In this document: positions 1 through 9,078 of the stretch, piece after piece
Numbering within the stretch: position 1 is the stretch's first letter
How the letters are laid out: every line of letters starts with the position of its first letter
NCBI GenBank assembly: GCA_964293475.1
Contig: CAXYYJ010000031.1
Location: 1 to 64,000, forward strand
DNA length: 64,000 nucleotides
From: UBA12170 sp964293475
Lineage (GTDB): Bacteria > Bacteroidota > Bacteroidia > Bacteroidales > UBA12170
Direction of reading: 5' to 3'
Position numbers and translations under genes: made by a program
The notes under the pieces: generated by a model
Told to the model about the DNA's origin: nothing
The model's input: only the letters and a program-made list of their open reading frames with translations
The model's database searches: none

Positions 1-150
1 AGGAATATGTAGAATTGCAGATTTTCACGTGTTAAATTTGTTTTTCTTGAAAGGTAATTTACGAATAAAAACAAAGATATCAACATATTTATTTATTTTC
101 CAGCATTATGTAAATCATATTTTAAATCATTCCAGATATTTTTTACTTTT

Positions 151-2847
151 GTGCATATAGAAAGTGTAGTGAAGAATATTGTTAGAAATATTATTGTTTT
201 AGTCTTTTCAGTATTTTCTGTTTCGGCATTGGGGCAATGTCTTATTGCTTCCGATTTCCATGAATATAACACCAATGGTATGTCGTCCACCATTCAGTGG
301 AATCTTTTAGACAGCCAGAATGTGGTATGTTCTTCTTCCGACTGGCAGCCTTCATTCTTTGTCAACAGCGATTCATTGCTCAATGTAAAAATCACTGGAA
401 ATATCTATATTCCATCAAATACCAACGACGATGATTTTGTGGGATTTGTATTTGGATATAAATCTCCAACCATTGGTACCGCTTCCAATGACAATCGTTT
501 CTATTTGTTCGACTGGAAAAAGGTAGCTCAACATGCACCAACAGAATTCGGTGGTTATATGGCATATGAAGGATTTAACCTTTCATATGCGAATGGAATA
601 TTTCCACGTGATCCGATTAACACTTACAAATATTTTTGGGGACACGAAAGCAGCGATAATTTTGTTCAGTTGGCCAGTAATTATGGTAATAACCTGGGCT
701 GGGAATACAATACAACCTATCAATTTACTTTGATTTTTACTTATAATAATATTCAAATCAGTATTGATAATGATTTGATATTTAATGTATCCGGATGTTT
801 TGAACCCGGTCTTTTTGGCTTGTATTCACTCAATCAAAATGGGGCAAAATATTCTAATATTGAAATTCAACAATATTATGGTTTGAAAATTGATACAGAA
901 CAGCAAACTTATTGCGAAGAGCAGCCTGTGCATTTTAGTTTTCTCGATAGTACTTGTTTTAGTATGCCTTCAAGTCTTTTAAATTTTGAATGGAATTTTG
1001 GTGATAGTAGTATAAATTCTTCTGACCCATTTCCTGAGCATATATTTTTAGATGCTGGTACCTATGAAGTTCAATTAATTATAACCAATACCGAAGGATG
1101 TAGAGATACCATTATTCACATAATTACAATTGAACCGAAACCGCAGATTTCCAGTCATCCTGAAAATGTAAATTGCTATGTAGGCGATCATATTGAGTTT
1201 TCAATTGAAGCTGAACATGCAACTGAATATCAGTGGTATTTCCAATCGCGTGATATGAACTATTGGAGCCGTTTATTCAATAATGGTACTTTTACTGGAG
1301 TTCAAACCCCTGTTTTGCAGGTATATAATGTTCGTCAGAATTATGATGAAATGAAATTCCGGTGTATTATAAGTGGAGAATGCAATAATTTGGTTACATC
1401 ATCCTATGGCCAAATATTAATTACCGATATTCCGGTACGTGGAAATTTAATTGCTGTTGATTTGAGACTCTGTACCTACGACTCAACCACCCTGGTAATT
1501 AATTTACAGGAGCCATCCCTCATTAAGGCGGCTAATTTGCGCATTTTGTTCGATTCATCCGCTTTCGAAATTTCCAGATATATTACTTATTTTCAGAATA
1601 TTGATTTTGATGTTGATATTTCTACAAATTTTATCAATTTTTCTCTTAACGTGCTCTCTCCCGTAAATATGCAGGAAGCAATTATTGCTTCAATTAATTT
1701 TAATTCGAAGGCAAATGAATCTGCCCTTAAAAGTTTTGTTTGGGATAATGCAAATACTTATTTTATAGATGAAGCCGGAGATACTCTTCTAAATTTTCTT
1801 TATTCAGCTGATATACAATTATATAATCCTATTCATCCAACATTGCCTGACTCAATTAATATATGTTTGGGGGATATATTATCGGTAGATAATGATAATT
1901 ATAATTATATCTCGTGGAGCAATGGATCCAATCAACCTTCTACTGTATATAATGAAGAAGGAGTTTTTTGGGTTTCGGTTATCGATACCAATTCCTGCCA
2001 ATCGTCCGACACTTTTTATTTAAAACCTGAGCAAACTCCTTCGGCTGCCGAACGAATTGCTGTGGGCCGCGAATTCTACTGTTCTTTCGATGATAGCCTT
2101 CAAATTGAAATTATTGGCGGTAGTGGCTCGCATTTGAACTGGAGCTATCTGGATAAAACTTTTTCGGACAGTCTGGGTTACCAACCTATATATCAAATTG
2201 AAAATCCGGGTCAGAGTTTTACGATATCAGCTTTCTGGTCTAATTTCTGCGGTGCTTCAGATATCGTGGAGCAAGAGGTAATTGTTTTCCCCGAAAGTAC
2301 GCCAGCAATTGAAGTTTTTTCTTTATCTAATGAAATTTACCCGGGCGATTTGGTTCAATTTGAACTTCATACTGAAGACAAAGGAGACAATCCGCATTTT
2401 GTCTGGGTTTTGGACGGTGAGCTCTTGAAAATGGGTGCGGATTCAACAATGAGTACTGTGGTTAACAGGAATAACCAGATGCTCAAAGTGATTCTTTATT
2501 CCGATGCGCGATGCATCAGCGGAAGTACAAGCGCAATGGACAGCCTGTTAATCAGGCTTATGCCATCACCCGAATTTCATATTCCCACCCTGGTTACCCC
2601 CAATAATGACGGTCTAAATGATTCTTTTAAGGTTGAATTTGGAGATAAAAATGTGGTTAAATATAATTTGCAAATTTTCGATCTTACTGGAAGGAAAATT
2701 TTTAGCAGTACAAACTATTTGGAAGCATGGGTTGGTGAAAACCTGCCAAACCCCGAAGTTGTTAAAATGCTCACCTACTATCTGGTTTTTCAATATGAGC
2801 ATGAATCAGAAAAAGTATATTCGGGTAAGTTTATGTTTATAAAATAA
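151..2847 (+). CDS. Large secreted T9SS type B sorting-domain protein (PKD/Ig-like, adhesin-like)
   Basis: Secreted cell-surface protein of 898 residues. The N-terminus has a hydrophobic signal peptide ending near residue 28 (ALGQ|C). Residues about 60-240 resemble the lectin-like thrombospondin C-terminal domain (DDDFVGFVFGY, then FYLFDWKK). A PKD domain follows at about 275-328 (FEWNFGD, then AGTYEVQLIITN), then an Ig-like segment to about 425 and a possible cohesin-like segment at about 430-555. The last 90 residues (FHIPTLVTPNNDGLNDSF to GKFMFIK) match the gliding-motility-associated type B C-terminal domain, which in Bacteroidota directs export through the type IX system and retention at the surface. 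The listed start is GTG; a second GTG at 169 gives a more usual signal peptide (MKNIVRN) and may be the true start. Substrate and partner cannot be read from the sequence. Confidence 0.85.
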   Translation: MHIESVVKNIVRNIIVLVFSVFSVSALGQCLIASDFHEYNTNGMSSTIQWNLLDSQNVVCSSSDWQPSFFVNSDSLLNVKITGNIYIPSNTNDDDFVGFVFGYKSPTIGTASNDNRFYLFDWKKVAQHAPTEFGGYMAYEGFNLSYANGIFPRDPINTYKYFWGHESSDNFVQLASNYGNNLGWEYNTTYQFTLIFTYNNIQISIDNDLIFNVSGCFEPGLFGLYSLNQNGAKYSNIEIQQYYGLKIDTEQQTYCEEQPVHFSFLDSTCFSMPSSLLNFEWNFGDSSINSSDPFPEHIFLDAGTYEVQLIITNTEGCRDTIIHIITIEPKPQISSHPENVNCYVGDHIEFSIEAEHATEYQWYFQSRDMNYWSRLFNNGTFTGVQTPVLQVYNVRQNYDEMKFRCIISGECNNLVTSSYGQILITDIPVRGNLIAVDLRLCTYDSTTLVINLQEPSLIKAANLRILFDSSAFEISRYITYFQNIDFDVDISTNFINFSLNVLSPVNMQEAIIASINFNSKANESALKSFVWDNANTYFIDEAGDTLLNFLYSADIQLYNPIHPTLPDSINICLGDILSVDNDNYNYISWSNGSNQPSTVYNEEGVFWVSVIDTNSCQSSDTFYLKPEQTPSAAERIAVGREFYCSFDDSLQIEIIGGSGSHLNWSYLDKTFSDSLGYQPIYQIENPGQSFTISAFWSNFCGASDIVEQEVIVFPESTPAIEVFSLSNEIYPGDLVQFELHTEDKGDNPHFVWVLDGELLKMGADSTMSTVVNRNNQMLKVILYSDARCISGSTSAMDSLLIRLMPSPEFHIPTLVTPNNDGLNDSFKVEFGDKNVVKYNLQIFDLTGRKIFSSTNYLEAWVGENLPNPEVVKMLTYYLVFQYEHESEKVYSGKFMFIK

Positions 2848-2910
2848 ATGAGTTATTCTATATAGAATGGCTAAGAAAAGTAATTAAAATATCACACTAA
2901 ATCCTTTATT

Positions 2911-3690
2911 ATGAATTTGTTAAAACAAAAAAGTCTCATCATTTATATCTTCGTCTACCTCTTCTTTTTGCCAGGATTTGTTCTCTCTCAGGATCAAATA
3001 GATACCACAAAGAATAAAATTGATTCAAGAGGATTTAAACAAGGTGAATGGATAACAAAAGATGGTCGAAACACAAAAATTGGAAGTTATACCGATGACC
3101 AAAAACATGGTCAGTGGGTTACATTTAACGAAAATGATTATGTCAGTTTGGTTGAAAACTATGAGCATGGTATTTTAGATGGCTTTGTGGTGAAAATGGA
3201 TAATAGGGGATATGTAAACTCTTCGGTTTCGTGGAATATGGGTGAGAAAGATGGTAAAGAACTGGAATACACCTATGGAGGAAGAGTAATTGGATTAAAA
3301 ACCTGGAAAAACGGTCAGCTCGATGGTCTCACGACTCTTTATTATGACAATGGAAAACTTCAGGAGAATGGCAATTACTCTCAAAATAAACGACACGGAT
3401 TAACAACCTGGTACGATTACGATGGTAATAAAATTGCAGAATATATGTACTATCAGGGTCAGCTCAATGGCGATCAGAAAACATTCTATCCCACCGGAGA
3501 ATTAAAAACAAAAGAAACTTATATCTATGATATTATGCAAGGCGAGCATGTTCAATATCATAAAAATGGGGCTATTTGGTATAGAGGCCTTATTATTAAT
3601 GGAAAAAAAGATGGAGTTTGGTTTGAGTACGACGAGAGCGGAGTTCAAAAAGCCAGATTGAATTATAAAAACGGCCTTTTGGTAAAATAA
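2911..3690 (+). CDS. Exported MORN-repeat (YwqK-like) protein
   Basis: A 259-residue protein with a signal peptide (hydrophobic core at residues 8-26, VLSQ). The rest is made of MORN-variant repeats of about 22 residues, with recurrent motifs such as GEW, HGQWVTF, DGLTTLYYDNGKL, HGLTTWYDYDGNK and DGVWFEYDESG. Such repeats are common in exported Bacteroidota proteins often annotated as 'YwqK family antitoxin'; that name is historical and no toxin partner is visible here. The gene starts 63 bases after the T9SS protein on the same strand. The repeats probably bind a partner or the envelope surface; no enzymatic motif is seen. Confidence 0.8.
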   Translation: MNLLKQKSLIIYIFVYLFFLPGFVLSQDQIDTTKNKIDSRGFKQGEWITKDGRNTKIGSYTDDQKHGQWVTFNENDYVSLVENYEHGILDGFVVKMDNRGYVNSSVSWNMGEKDGKELEYTYGGRVIGLKTWKNGQLDGLTTLYYDNGKLQENGNYSQNKRHGLTTWYDYDGNKIAEYMYYQGQLNGDQKTFYPTGELKTKETYIYDIMQGEHVQYHKNGAIWYRGLIINGKKDGVWFEYDESGVQKARLNYKNGLLVK

Positions 3691-3752
3691 TAAAAATTTA
3701 ATTTTAAAGGCTCTACAACTGTCAGAATTGTATAAATTTATCGAAAAAAAGC

Positions 3753-4214
3753 ATGAGCTGGATTTTACTTCTAATATTGATTTTTGGTGGGCTAATTTTG
3801 CTCATTATTGAGTTGCTGGTAATTCCCGGAACTTCGGTTGTTGGTATTGTTGGTTTTATCATGATGGCAGTTGGGATTTGGCAATCTTATGCTGCATTTG
3901 GAGTTACAATCGGGACAATAATTCTTTTGGGCACAGCTGCTCTCTCCGCATTGACCATATATTTTAGTCTTAGGTCAAAGACCTGGGAAAGAGCCAAATT
4001 GCACAGCAGCATCGACTCAAAAGTTAATACCAATGCGCAAAAACTGAAAGTTGGCGACCGCGGAGTTACTATTTCCCGATTGAACCCAATGGGAAAGGCT
4101 TTGTTTCACAGCGAATTTCACGAAGTTTCCAGTTTTGTAGAGCTGATTCCCAACGATACTTCAGTGGAAATTGTAGAAATCGATGGTAATAAGGTATTTG
4201 TAAAAGCCATTTAA
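3753..4214 (+). CDS. NfeD-family membrane protein (short form)
   Basis: A 153-residue protein with two to three membrane helices in the first 75 residues (ILLLILIFGGLILLIIELLV, written here at the 20-residue limit, then GIVGFIMMAVGIW and GTIILLGTAALSALTIYF). A small soluble domain from about 95 to 153 (VGDRGVTISRLNPMGKALF to VEIVEIDGNKVFVKAI) has the OB-fold pattern of NfeD C-terminal domains. It lacks the ClpP-like protease domain of long NfeD. It lies 29 bases before floA; NfeD and flotillin genes are commonly paired, and the products are thought to work together in membrane microdomains. Confidence 0.88.
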   Translation: MSWILLLILIFGGLILLIIELLVIPGTSVVGIVGFIMMAVGIWQSYAAFGVTIGTIILLGTAALSALTIYFSLRSKTWERAKLHSSIDSKVNTNAQKLKVGDRGVTISRLNPMGKALFHSEFHEVSSFVELIPNDTSVEIVEIDGNKVFVKAI

Positions 4215-4243
4215 TAAATAAATTATAATCTAAAAAAAATACT

Positions 4244-5242
4244 ATGGAAGCAAATATTGGTGTTTTAATTGCGATGATTGTTGGGGGATTCATTCTTTTA
4301 TGGATACTCTTTTATTATGTACCAGTGGGACTTTGGTTCTCTGCATTGGTTTCCGATGTCAGAATATCGCTCATCCAACTGGTTTTGATGCGTTGGCGTA
4401 AAGTTCCACCGCAAGTTATAGTTCAGGCCATGATTGCCTCAAAAAAAGCTGGTATCGAGCTTAAACGCGACGATTTGGAAGCGCATTATTTGGCAGGAGG
4501 TCAGGTGAAGAGAGTTGTTGACGCATTAATTTCGGCAGATAAAGCCAATATGGGGCTCGATTTTAAAACCGCAACCGCCATCGATTTGGCAGGACGTGAT
4601 GTTTTTGAAGCAGTTCAAATGTCAGTAAATCCTAAGGTAATCGATACGCCACCTGTAACTGCAGTAGCCAAGGATGGTATTCAGCTCATTGCCAAAGCCC
4701 GTGTTACCGTGCGCGCCAGCATACGCCAATTGGTAGGGGGAGCTGGTGAAGAAACCGTTCTGGCCCGCGTTGGAGAAGGTGTGGTTTCATCTATTGGGTC
4801 CGCTGTATCCCATAAGGAAGTGCTCGAAAATCCTGATTCAATCTCCAAAGTAGTATTGGCCAAAGGATTAGATGCTGGAACAGCATTCGAAATTCTTTCC
4901 ATTGACATTGCAGATATCGATATTGGTAAAAATATTGGAGCCGTATTACAAATGGATCAGGCCAATGCCGATAAAAATATAGCCCAGGCCAATGCTGAAA
5001 AACGCAGAGCTATGGCTGTTGCTTTAGAACAGGAAATGAAAGCCAAAGCCCAGGAAGCCCGTGCGAAAGTTATTGAAGCGGAAGCTGAAATTCCAAAAGC
5101 TATTGCGGAGGCTTTTAGAAATGGAAATCTGGGGATTATGGATTATTATAAATTCCAGAATATTCAGGCCGATACAGCCATGAGAGAAAGCATAGCCAAT
5201 CCAGTTGTAAATAAGCCGAAAAAAGAAGACCACGGAAAATAA
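4244..5242 (+). CDS. floA: Flotillin-like protein FloA
   Basis: A 332-residue SPFH/flotillin-like membrane scaffold protein (formerly UPF0365). An N-terminal hydrophobic hairpin (residues about 4-45) anchors it. The SPFH/band-7 region follows (VTAVAKDGIQLIAKARVTVRASIRQLVGGAGEETVLARVGEG, given in parts: DGIQLIAKARVTVR and GAGEETVLARVGEG). A long alanine/glutamate-rich coiled-coil stretch (about 245-295, NADKNIAQANAEKRRAMA) leads to the C-terminus. Length and sequence are standard for FloA. FloA oligomers organise membrane microdomains. The gene follows nfeD in the same operon and ends at a strong terminator. Confidence 0.93.
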   Translation: MEANIGVLIAMIVGGFILLWILFYYVPVGLWFSALVSDVRISLIQLVLMRWRKVPPQVIVQAMIASKKAGIELKRDDLEAHYLAGGQVKRVVDALISADKANMGLDFKTATAIDLAGRDVFEAVQMSVNPKVIDTPPVTAVAKDGIQLIAKARVTVRASIRQLVGGAGEETVLARVGEGVVSSIGSAVSHKEVLENPDSISKVVLAKGLDAGTAFEILSIDIADIDIGKNIGAVLQMDQANADKNIAQANAEKRRAMAVALEQEMKAKAQEARAKVIEAEAEIPKAIAEAFRNGNLGIMDYYKFQNIQADTAMRESIANPVVNKPKKEDHGK

Positions 5243-5261
5243 ACATTAGCGGTAATTCACC

Positions 5262-5301
5262 AAAAGCGTTTAGGTCTCCGGAGATTTAAACGCTTTTTTT
5301 A
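5262..5301 (+). terminator. Rho-independent terminator after floA
   Basis: AAAGCGTTTA and TAAACGCTTT form a 10-bp stem that continues inward through TCTCC/GGAGA, followed directly by a T-run. It closes the nfeD-floA transcript and isolates it from the relA/spoT-type gene. Confidence 0.85.
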
Positions 5302-5366
5302 TATCAAAAGCCATGAAATTGCAATAATTTTGGCTGCTCTTTTAGAATTATCAATCAAATGATACT

Positions 5367-7511
5367 ATGAAAAACTTTAAAAACTTTATTGAGTACATTC
5401 AAAAGGTGGCTGATGAAATTGGTCTTAATCAGTATATTGCTGCTATCGATGAGTTTATTAACCACGATACCACAGTTCAGATATATCAGGGAATTCACAA
5501 CGAAGATTTGCTCGAAGGAATAAAAACGATTCTAAAAGCCAACCTAAATGCTCAGGCTACTGTTTTTACTGCAGCAACTTTAACCTATACCCACCATTTC
5601 AATGAGTTGCCAGTCAATTTAACCAAAACCTATTCCGAAGAAATTCAGCGGATTTTAGAAGGAATCCGGAAAGTACGCAACGTTCAACACGCCAAAGCAC
5701 TGGAACAACCCGATATGCAGCGCAAGCTCATTCTAAGTCTTTCGCGCGATACGCGTTCCATCCTTATTCTTTTGGCCGAAAGTCATTTTTTACTTCGAAA
5801 TTATGACCAAATAGTGAACTTTGAACAACGTCAGGAAATATTAACCGGAGCCATTACTGTTTACATCCCCATTGCTCACCGGCTTGGCTTTTACAAGATG
5901 AAATCGGAAATGGAAGATTTGGTGCTCAGCATTCGGAATCCGGAAATTTACGATAGCATAAAGTCGAAACTGGCTGAAAGCGAGAAAGAAAGGAATAAAA
6001 TCATTAACAAATTCATCGCCCCACTCATCATGGAGATGAATGCCCAGCAATTGCCCTATAAAATAAAAAGCAGGCTCAAATCGGTAAATTCCATCTATCA
6101 AAAAATGCTCAATCAGGGTGTTCCTTTCGAAAAAGTCTACGATTTATGGGCCATTCGAATTATCCTGGATGCAGAAGCCGAGCGGGAAAAAGAAGTCATT
6201 TGGCACACTTATTCTATCGTAACCAATATTTATGAGCAAAGTTTGAGCCGGCTGCGCGATTGGATTACAATCCCCAAAAGCTCAGGTTACGAGAGCCTGC
6301 ATGTTACTGTTAAAGACGAAGATGGACGTTGGACCGAAGTTCAAATCAGATCCACCAGAATGGATGAGGAAGCTGAAAACGGCATGGCGGCGCATTGGCG
6401 ATATAAAGGTGGGAAAAAAGCTCAGGGTATCGATTTTTGGCTGAGCGAAATCCGCAGAGCCATTAATGATGAAACAGACCCCAACGAACAATCTCAGCTT
6501 CAACCGGAGAAATTTTCGAACGAAGTATTTGTATTTACGCCCGGTGGAGAACTCAAAAAACTGAGCTATGGCGCCACAGTGCTCGATTTTGCCTATTCCA
6601 TTCACAGCGAAGTGGGCAATAAATGTACCAACGCCAAGGTCAATGGTAAAATAGTCCCCATAAAGCATGTGCTGAAAAATGGCGACCAGGTGGAAATTAT
6701 CACATCGAAAAATCAAAAGCCGAGTATCGACTGGTTAAAGTGGGTAGTTTCTACAAGAACAAAAACCAAAATCCGCAAAGCTTTAGATGAACAGAAAAAT
6801 CTGGAAGTTAAAAGGGGTAAGGAAATATTGGAACGCAGGTTTAAAAACTGGAAAATTGAGCTTAACCAGGAAACCGTGGATAAATTGGTAACCCTGCTAA
6901 AACTCAAGGAGCATAATGATTTGTATATCAATGTTTCTTTAGAAAAAATCGACGCGCTTGTTCTAAAAAAGCTCCTTTTGGGCGAAGAAGCTGTGGTGGA
7001 AAGAGATTTGGAATCGCAGGTTCATGAGATTGAAGAAGAAGTGATAGAATCAGCTCATAAGGATATTCTCATCATTGATAAAATTGATAATATAAACTAT
7101 AAGCTGGCCAAGTGTTGCAACCCCATTCAGGGGGATAAAATCTTTGGTTTTGTTACTGTAACCAGTGGAATATCAATACACAGGCACAATTGCCCCAATG
7201 CGGCAGAAATGAAAAAGCGTTATGCCTACCGCATGATAGAAGCCCGCTGGAAATCGGGGGTGAAAAAGGTAAATTTTAAAACCGGAATTAGTTTACTTGG
7301 AACCGACGAGCTGGGATTGGCCAACAAAATTACTCAGGTGATATCCAACGAAATGAGAGTGAACATCTTGTCCATAAATTTTATTTCGAAAAATGGCTTA
7401 TTCGAGGGAAAAGTGGGTTTGCTAATTCACGACAGCGAACATTTGGATGCTCTCATCGAAAAGTTGAAAGGGATAACAGGAATAAGCCGCGTATTTCGTG
7501 CCGACCGATGA
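5367..7511 (+). CDS. RelA/SpoT-family (p)ppGpp synthetase with degenerate hydrolase domain
   Basis: A 714-residue long RelA/SpoT homologue that makes the alarmone (p)ppGpp. The synthetase domain is intact: YDLWAIRII near residue 260, RLRDWITIPKSSGYESLH near 295-312 and EVQIR near 324. It is followed by TGS (from about 387), the CC/zinc-finger region (LAKCCNPI and HRHNCPN) and a C-terminal ACT domain. In contrast, the N-terminal HD hydrolase domain has lost its metal-binding signature. The expected HD..ED segment reads FTAATLTYTHHF (67-78), and the usual LADRLHNMR segment reads LLAESHFLLR (135-144). It therefore looks like a synthetase-only, RelA-like protein; Bacteroidota often carry a second, bifunctional Rel elsewhere. 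The RxRD synthetase motif is of the Rel/SpoT (not ExDD RelA) charge type. Confidence 0.9.
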   Translation: MKNFKNFIEYIQKVADEIGLNQYIAAIDEFINHDTTVQIYQGIHNEDLLEGIKTILKANLNAQATVFTAATLTYTHHFNELPVNLTKTYSEEIQRILEGIRKVRNVQHAKALEQPDMQRKLILSLSRDTRSILILLAESHFLLRNYDQIVNFEQRQEILTGAITVYIPIAHRLGFYKMKSEMEDLVLSIRNPEIYDSIKSKLAESEKERNKIINKFIAPLIMEMNAQQLPYKIKSRLKSVNSIYQKMLNQGVPFEKVYDLWAIRIILDAEAEREKEVIWHTYSIVTNIYEQSLSRLRDWITIPKSSGYESLHVTVKDEDGRWTEVQIRSTRMDEEAENGMAAHWRYKGGKKAQGIDFWLSEIRRAINDETDPNEQSQLQPEKFSNEVFVFTPGGELKKLSYGATVLDFAYSIHSEVGNKCTNAKVNGKIVPIKHVLKNGDQVEIITSKNQKPSIDWLKWVVSTRTKTKIRKALDEQKNLEVKRGKEILERRFKNWKIELNQETVDKLVTLLKLKEHNDLYINVSLEKIDALVLKKLLLGEEAVVERDLESQVHEIEEEVIESAHKDILIIDKIDNINYKLAKCCNPIQGDKIFGFVTVTSGISIHRHNCPNAAEMKKRYAYRMIEARWKSGVKKVNFKTGISLLGTDELGLANKITQVISNEMRVNILSINFISKNGLFEGKVGLLIHDSEHLDALIEKLKGITGISRVFRADR

Positions 7512-7554
7512 TTATTGCGTGTTAATTTATTTTTTATATTTTTGCAACGCATTC

Positions 7555-7629
7555 GGGATATTAACTCAGTTGGTTTAGAGTGTTACCTTGACAGGGTAGA
7601 AGTCACTGGTTCGAGTCCAGTATATCCCA
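7555..7629 (+). tRNA. tRNA-Val (anticodon GAC)
   Basis: Full cloverleaf: acceptor stem GGGATAT/ATATCCC, D-stem ACTC/GAGT, anticodon stem TTACC/GGTAG with loop TTGACAG (anticodon GAC at 7590-7592, reading GUC/GUU valine codons), T-arm ACTGG-TTCGAGT-CCAGT, discriminator A at 7629. No CCA is encoded. It lies 44 bases after the RelA/SpoT gene and has its own terminator. Confidence 0.95.
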
Positions 7630-7632
7630 CAA

Positions 7633-7659
7633 AAAAAGCCCTTTTTAAGGGCTTTTTTT
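7633..7659 (+). terminator. Terminator after tRNA-Val
   Basis: The stem AAAAAGCCCTT with AAGGGCTTTTT, loop TTT, is flanked by A- and T-runs, so it can act in both directions. It ends the tRNA transcript and the convergent lysine-catabolism operon from the other strand. Confidence 0.85.
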
Positions 7660-7673
7660 ATAACTCAGTGTTT

Positions 7674-9011
7674 CTAATTCAACACTCGTTCTTCTTCAAC
7701 AAAACTTACCCCCAAACCTTCGAGTTCTTTTAAAATTGGAGTGTAGATACAAGGGTCGATGGGCAATTTCACCCCCCTGGCTTTTATCTGTCCGGTTAAA
7801 ATCATTTTAGTTGCAATGGCAACTGGATAACCAACTGTTTTTGACATGGCTGTATGAACCTGATCTGTGCCTTCAACTACCATACTGCTGAGGATTTCCT
7901 TCGTTTTTCCATCGTGTTTGGCAACAAAGCGATGCTGCATCACTATCATATCTTTATCATCCTCGGCCAGCACCCATTTTTTAATTAAAATATGTTGAAG
8001 AATCTGAGCTGGGGTGGCTTTTTTTAAACCGATGAGAGTTTCGTCGAATACCCCCAGCCAACGTAGTTTATACATAACTTCACTGTCTTCGTCAATGCGC
8101 AGGTATTTGGCTAATTTTTCTTCAACCGGAATATTTGTTTCGTATTTAAGGAAGGAATTGATAAACTGACGGTTGGTCATATTTTCGCTGTCTTCGATTA
8201 CGAAAGTATCGTCGGTGCAGCCCAACTGAACAAAAACATTCCAGGCTTTCGAAAATCCAGGTCGGCGAATGGTTCCGCGGTACATGCTTGGAATATTGGC
8301 CAATCCATATATTTCTCTGTATTTCAGGCTATCGCGGTTAGGATACATTTCAAATTCCCCATAGTTGAGAATATTGGTTCTCAGCAATCGTTGAAACAAT
8401 TTATGGTATGGAATGTATTTATAGCGGCCATTTTTAATATACATACTGGTTCCTTGACCCGCTAAAACCACATTGCGCGGATTCCAGGTAAATTTATAGT
8501 TCCAGGGGTTATTATCGTATTTGGGTGCCACGAGTCCGCCGGTAGCTGAGTAGAATTCCAAAATTTCTGCCCCCTGACTTTTTAAATGGTCAATCACCTG
8601 CATGGCCGACATATGGTCGATGCCCGGGTCTACGCCCATTTCGTTGAGAATGATAATGTTTTTTTCGAGAGCCTGTTCTTGCAAACCCAGAATTTCCTTT
8701 GAAACATAACTGGCGGTTACCATGTTTTTTCCAAACCCCACGCATGCTTTTGCCACACTAAAGTGCATGCTGGCAGGCAACATACTCACCACAATATCGG
8801 CTTGTGATACTTCAGAATTGCACTGTTCCAAATTGGCAACATCAAAAAAGAAGGCTTCACCGTTGGGATGATTGTTAATTTTTCTTTGAGCGGTTTCTAA
8901 TGATAAATCGCCTAATCTAATGGTCCATTGATATTCATCCGATCGGTCCAACAAATATTTAATCAAGGATGAAGCTGATAGCCCAGCGCCTAAAATCAAA
9001 ATCTTTTGCAT
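7674..9011 (-). CDS. Saccharopine dehydrogenase (LYS9-like, glutamate-forming)
   Basis: A 445-residue NAD(P)-dependent dehydrogenase of the saccharopine dehydrogenase family. The N-terminus is a Rossmann fold (ILILGAGLSASSLIKYLL). ILNEMGVDPGIDHMSAMQVI is the conserved family core, and the C-terminal catalytic domain runs from about residue 140. It should split saccharopine into glutamate and 2-aminoadipate semialdehyde, the second step of lysine breakdown. The upstream gene on the same strand, 67 bases away, encodes the first-step enzyme, so the two form a split version of the eukaryotic fused AASS (LKR/SDH) protein. The gene ends just before the bidirectional terminator next to tRNA-Val. Confidence 0.88.
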   Translation of the reverse strand: MQKILILGAGLSASSLIKYLLDRSDEYQWTIRLGDLSLETAQRKINNHPNGEAFFFDVANLEQCNSEVSQADIVVSMLPASMHFSVAKACVGFGKNMVTASYVSKEILGLQEQALEKNIIILNEMGVDPGIDHMSAMQVIDHLKSQGAEILEFYSATGGLVAPKYDNNPWNYKFTWNPRNVVLAGQGTSMYIKNGRYKYIPYHKLFQRLLRTNILNYGEFEMYPNRDSLKYREIYGLANIPSMYRGTIRRPGFSKAWNVFVQLGCTDDTFVIEDSENMTNRQFINSFLKYETNIPVEEKLAKYLRIDEDSEVMYKLRWLGVFDETLIGLKKATPAQILQHILIKKWVLAEDDKDMIVMQHRFVAKHDGKTKEILSSMVVEGTDQVHTAMSKTVGYPVAIATKMILTGQIKARGVKLPIDPCIYTPILKELEGLGVSFVEEERVLN

Positions 9012-9078
9012 TTTCTATTCGTTTAATTGTGGTTTAATATGTTTTGATAATTTATGTACAGGTTTTTATGTCAATTAG

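Noticed and set aside
6282..6716. Minus-strand frame in the RelA/SpoT gene
   Set aside because: Antisense to conserved synthetase and TGS motifs.
7515..7733. Plus-strand frame covering tRNA-Val and its terminator
   Set aside because: It consists of tRNA, terminator and the antisense end of the saccharopine dehydrogenase gene.
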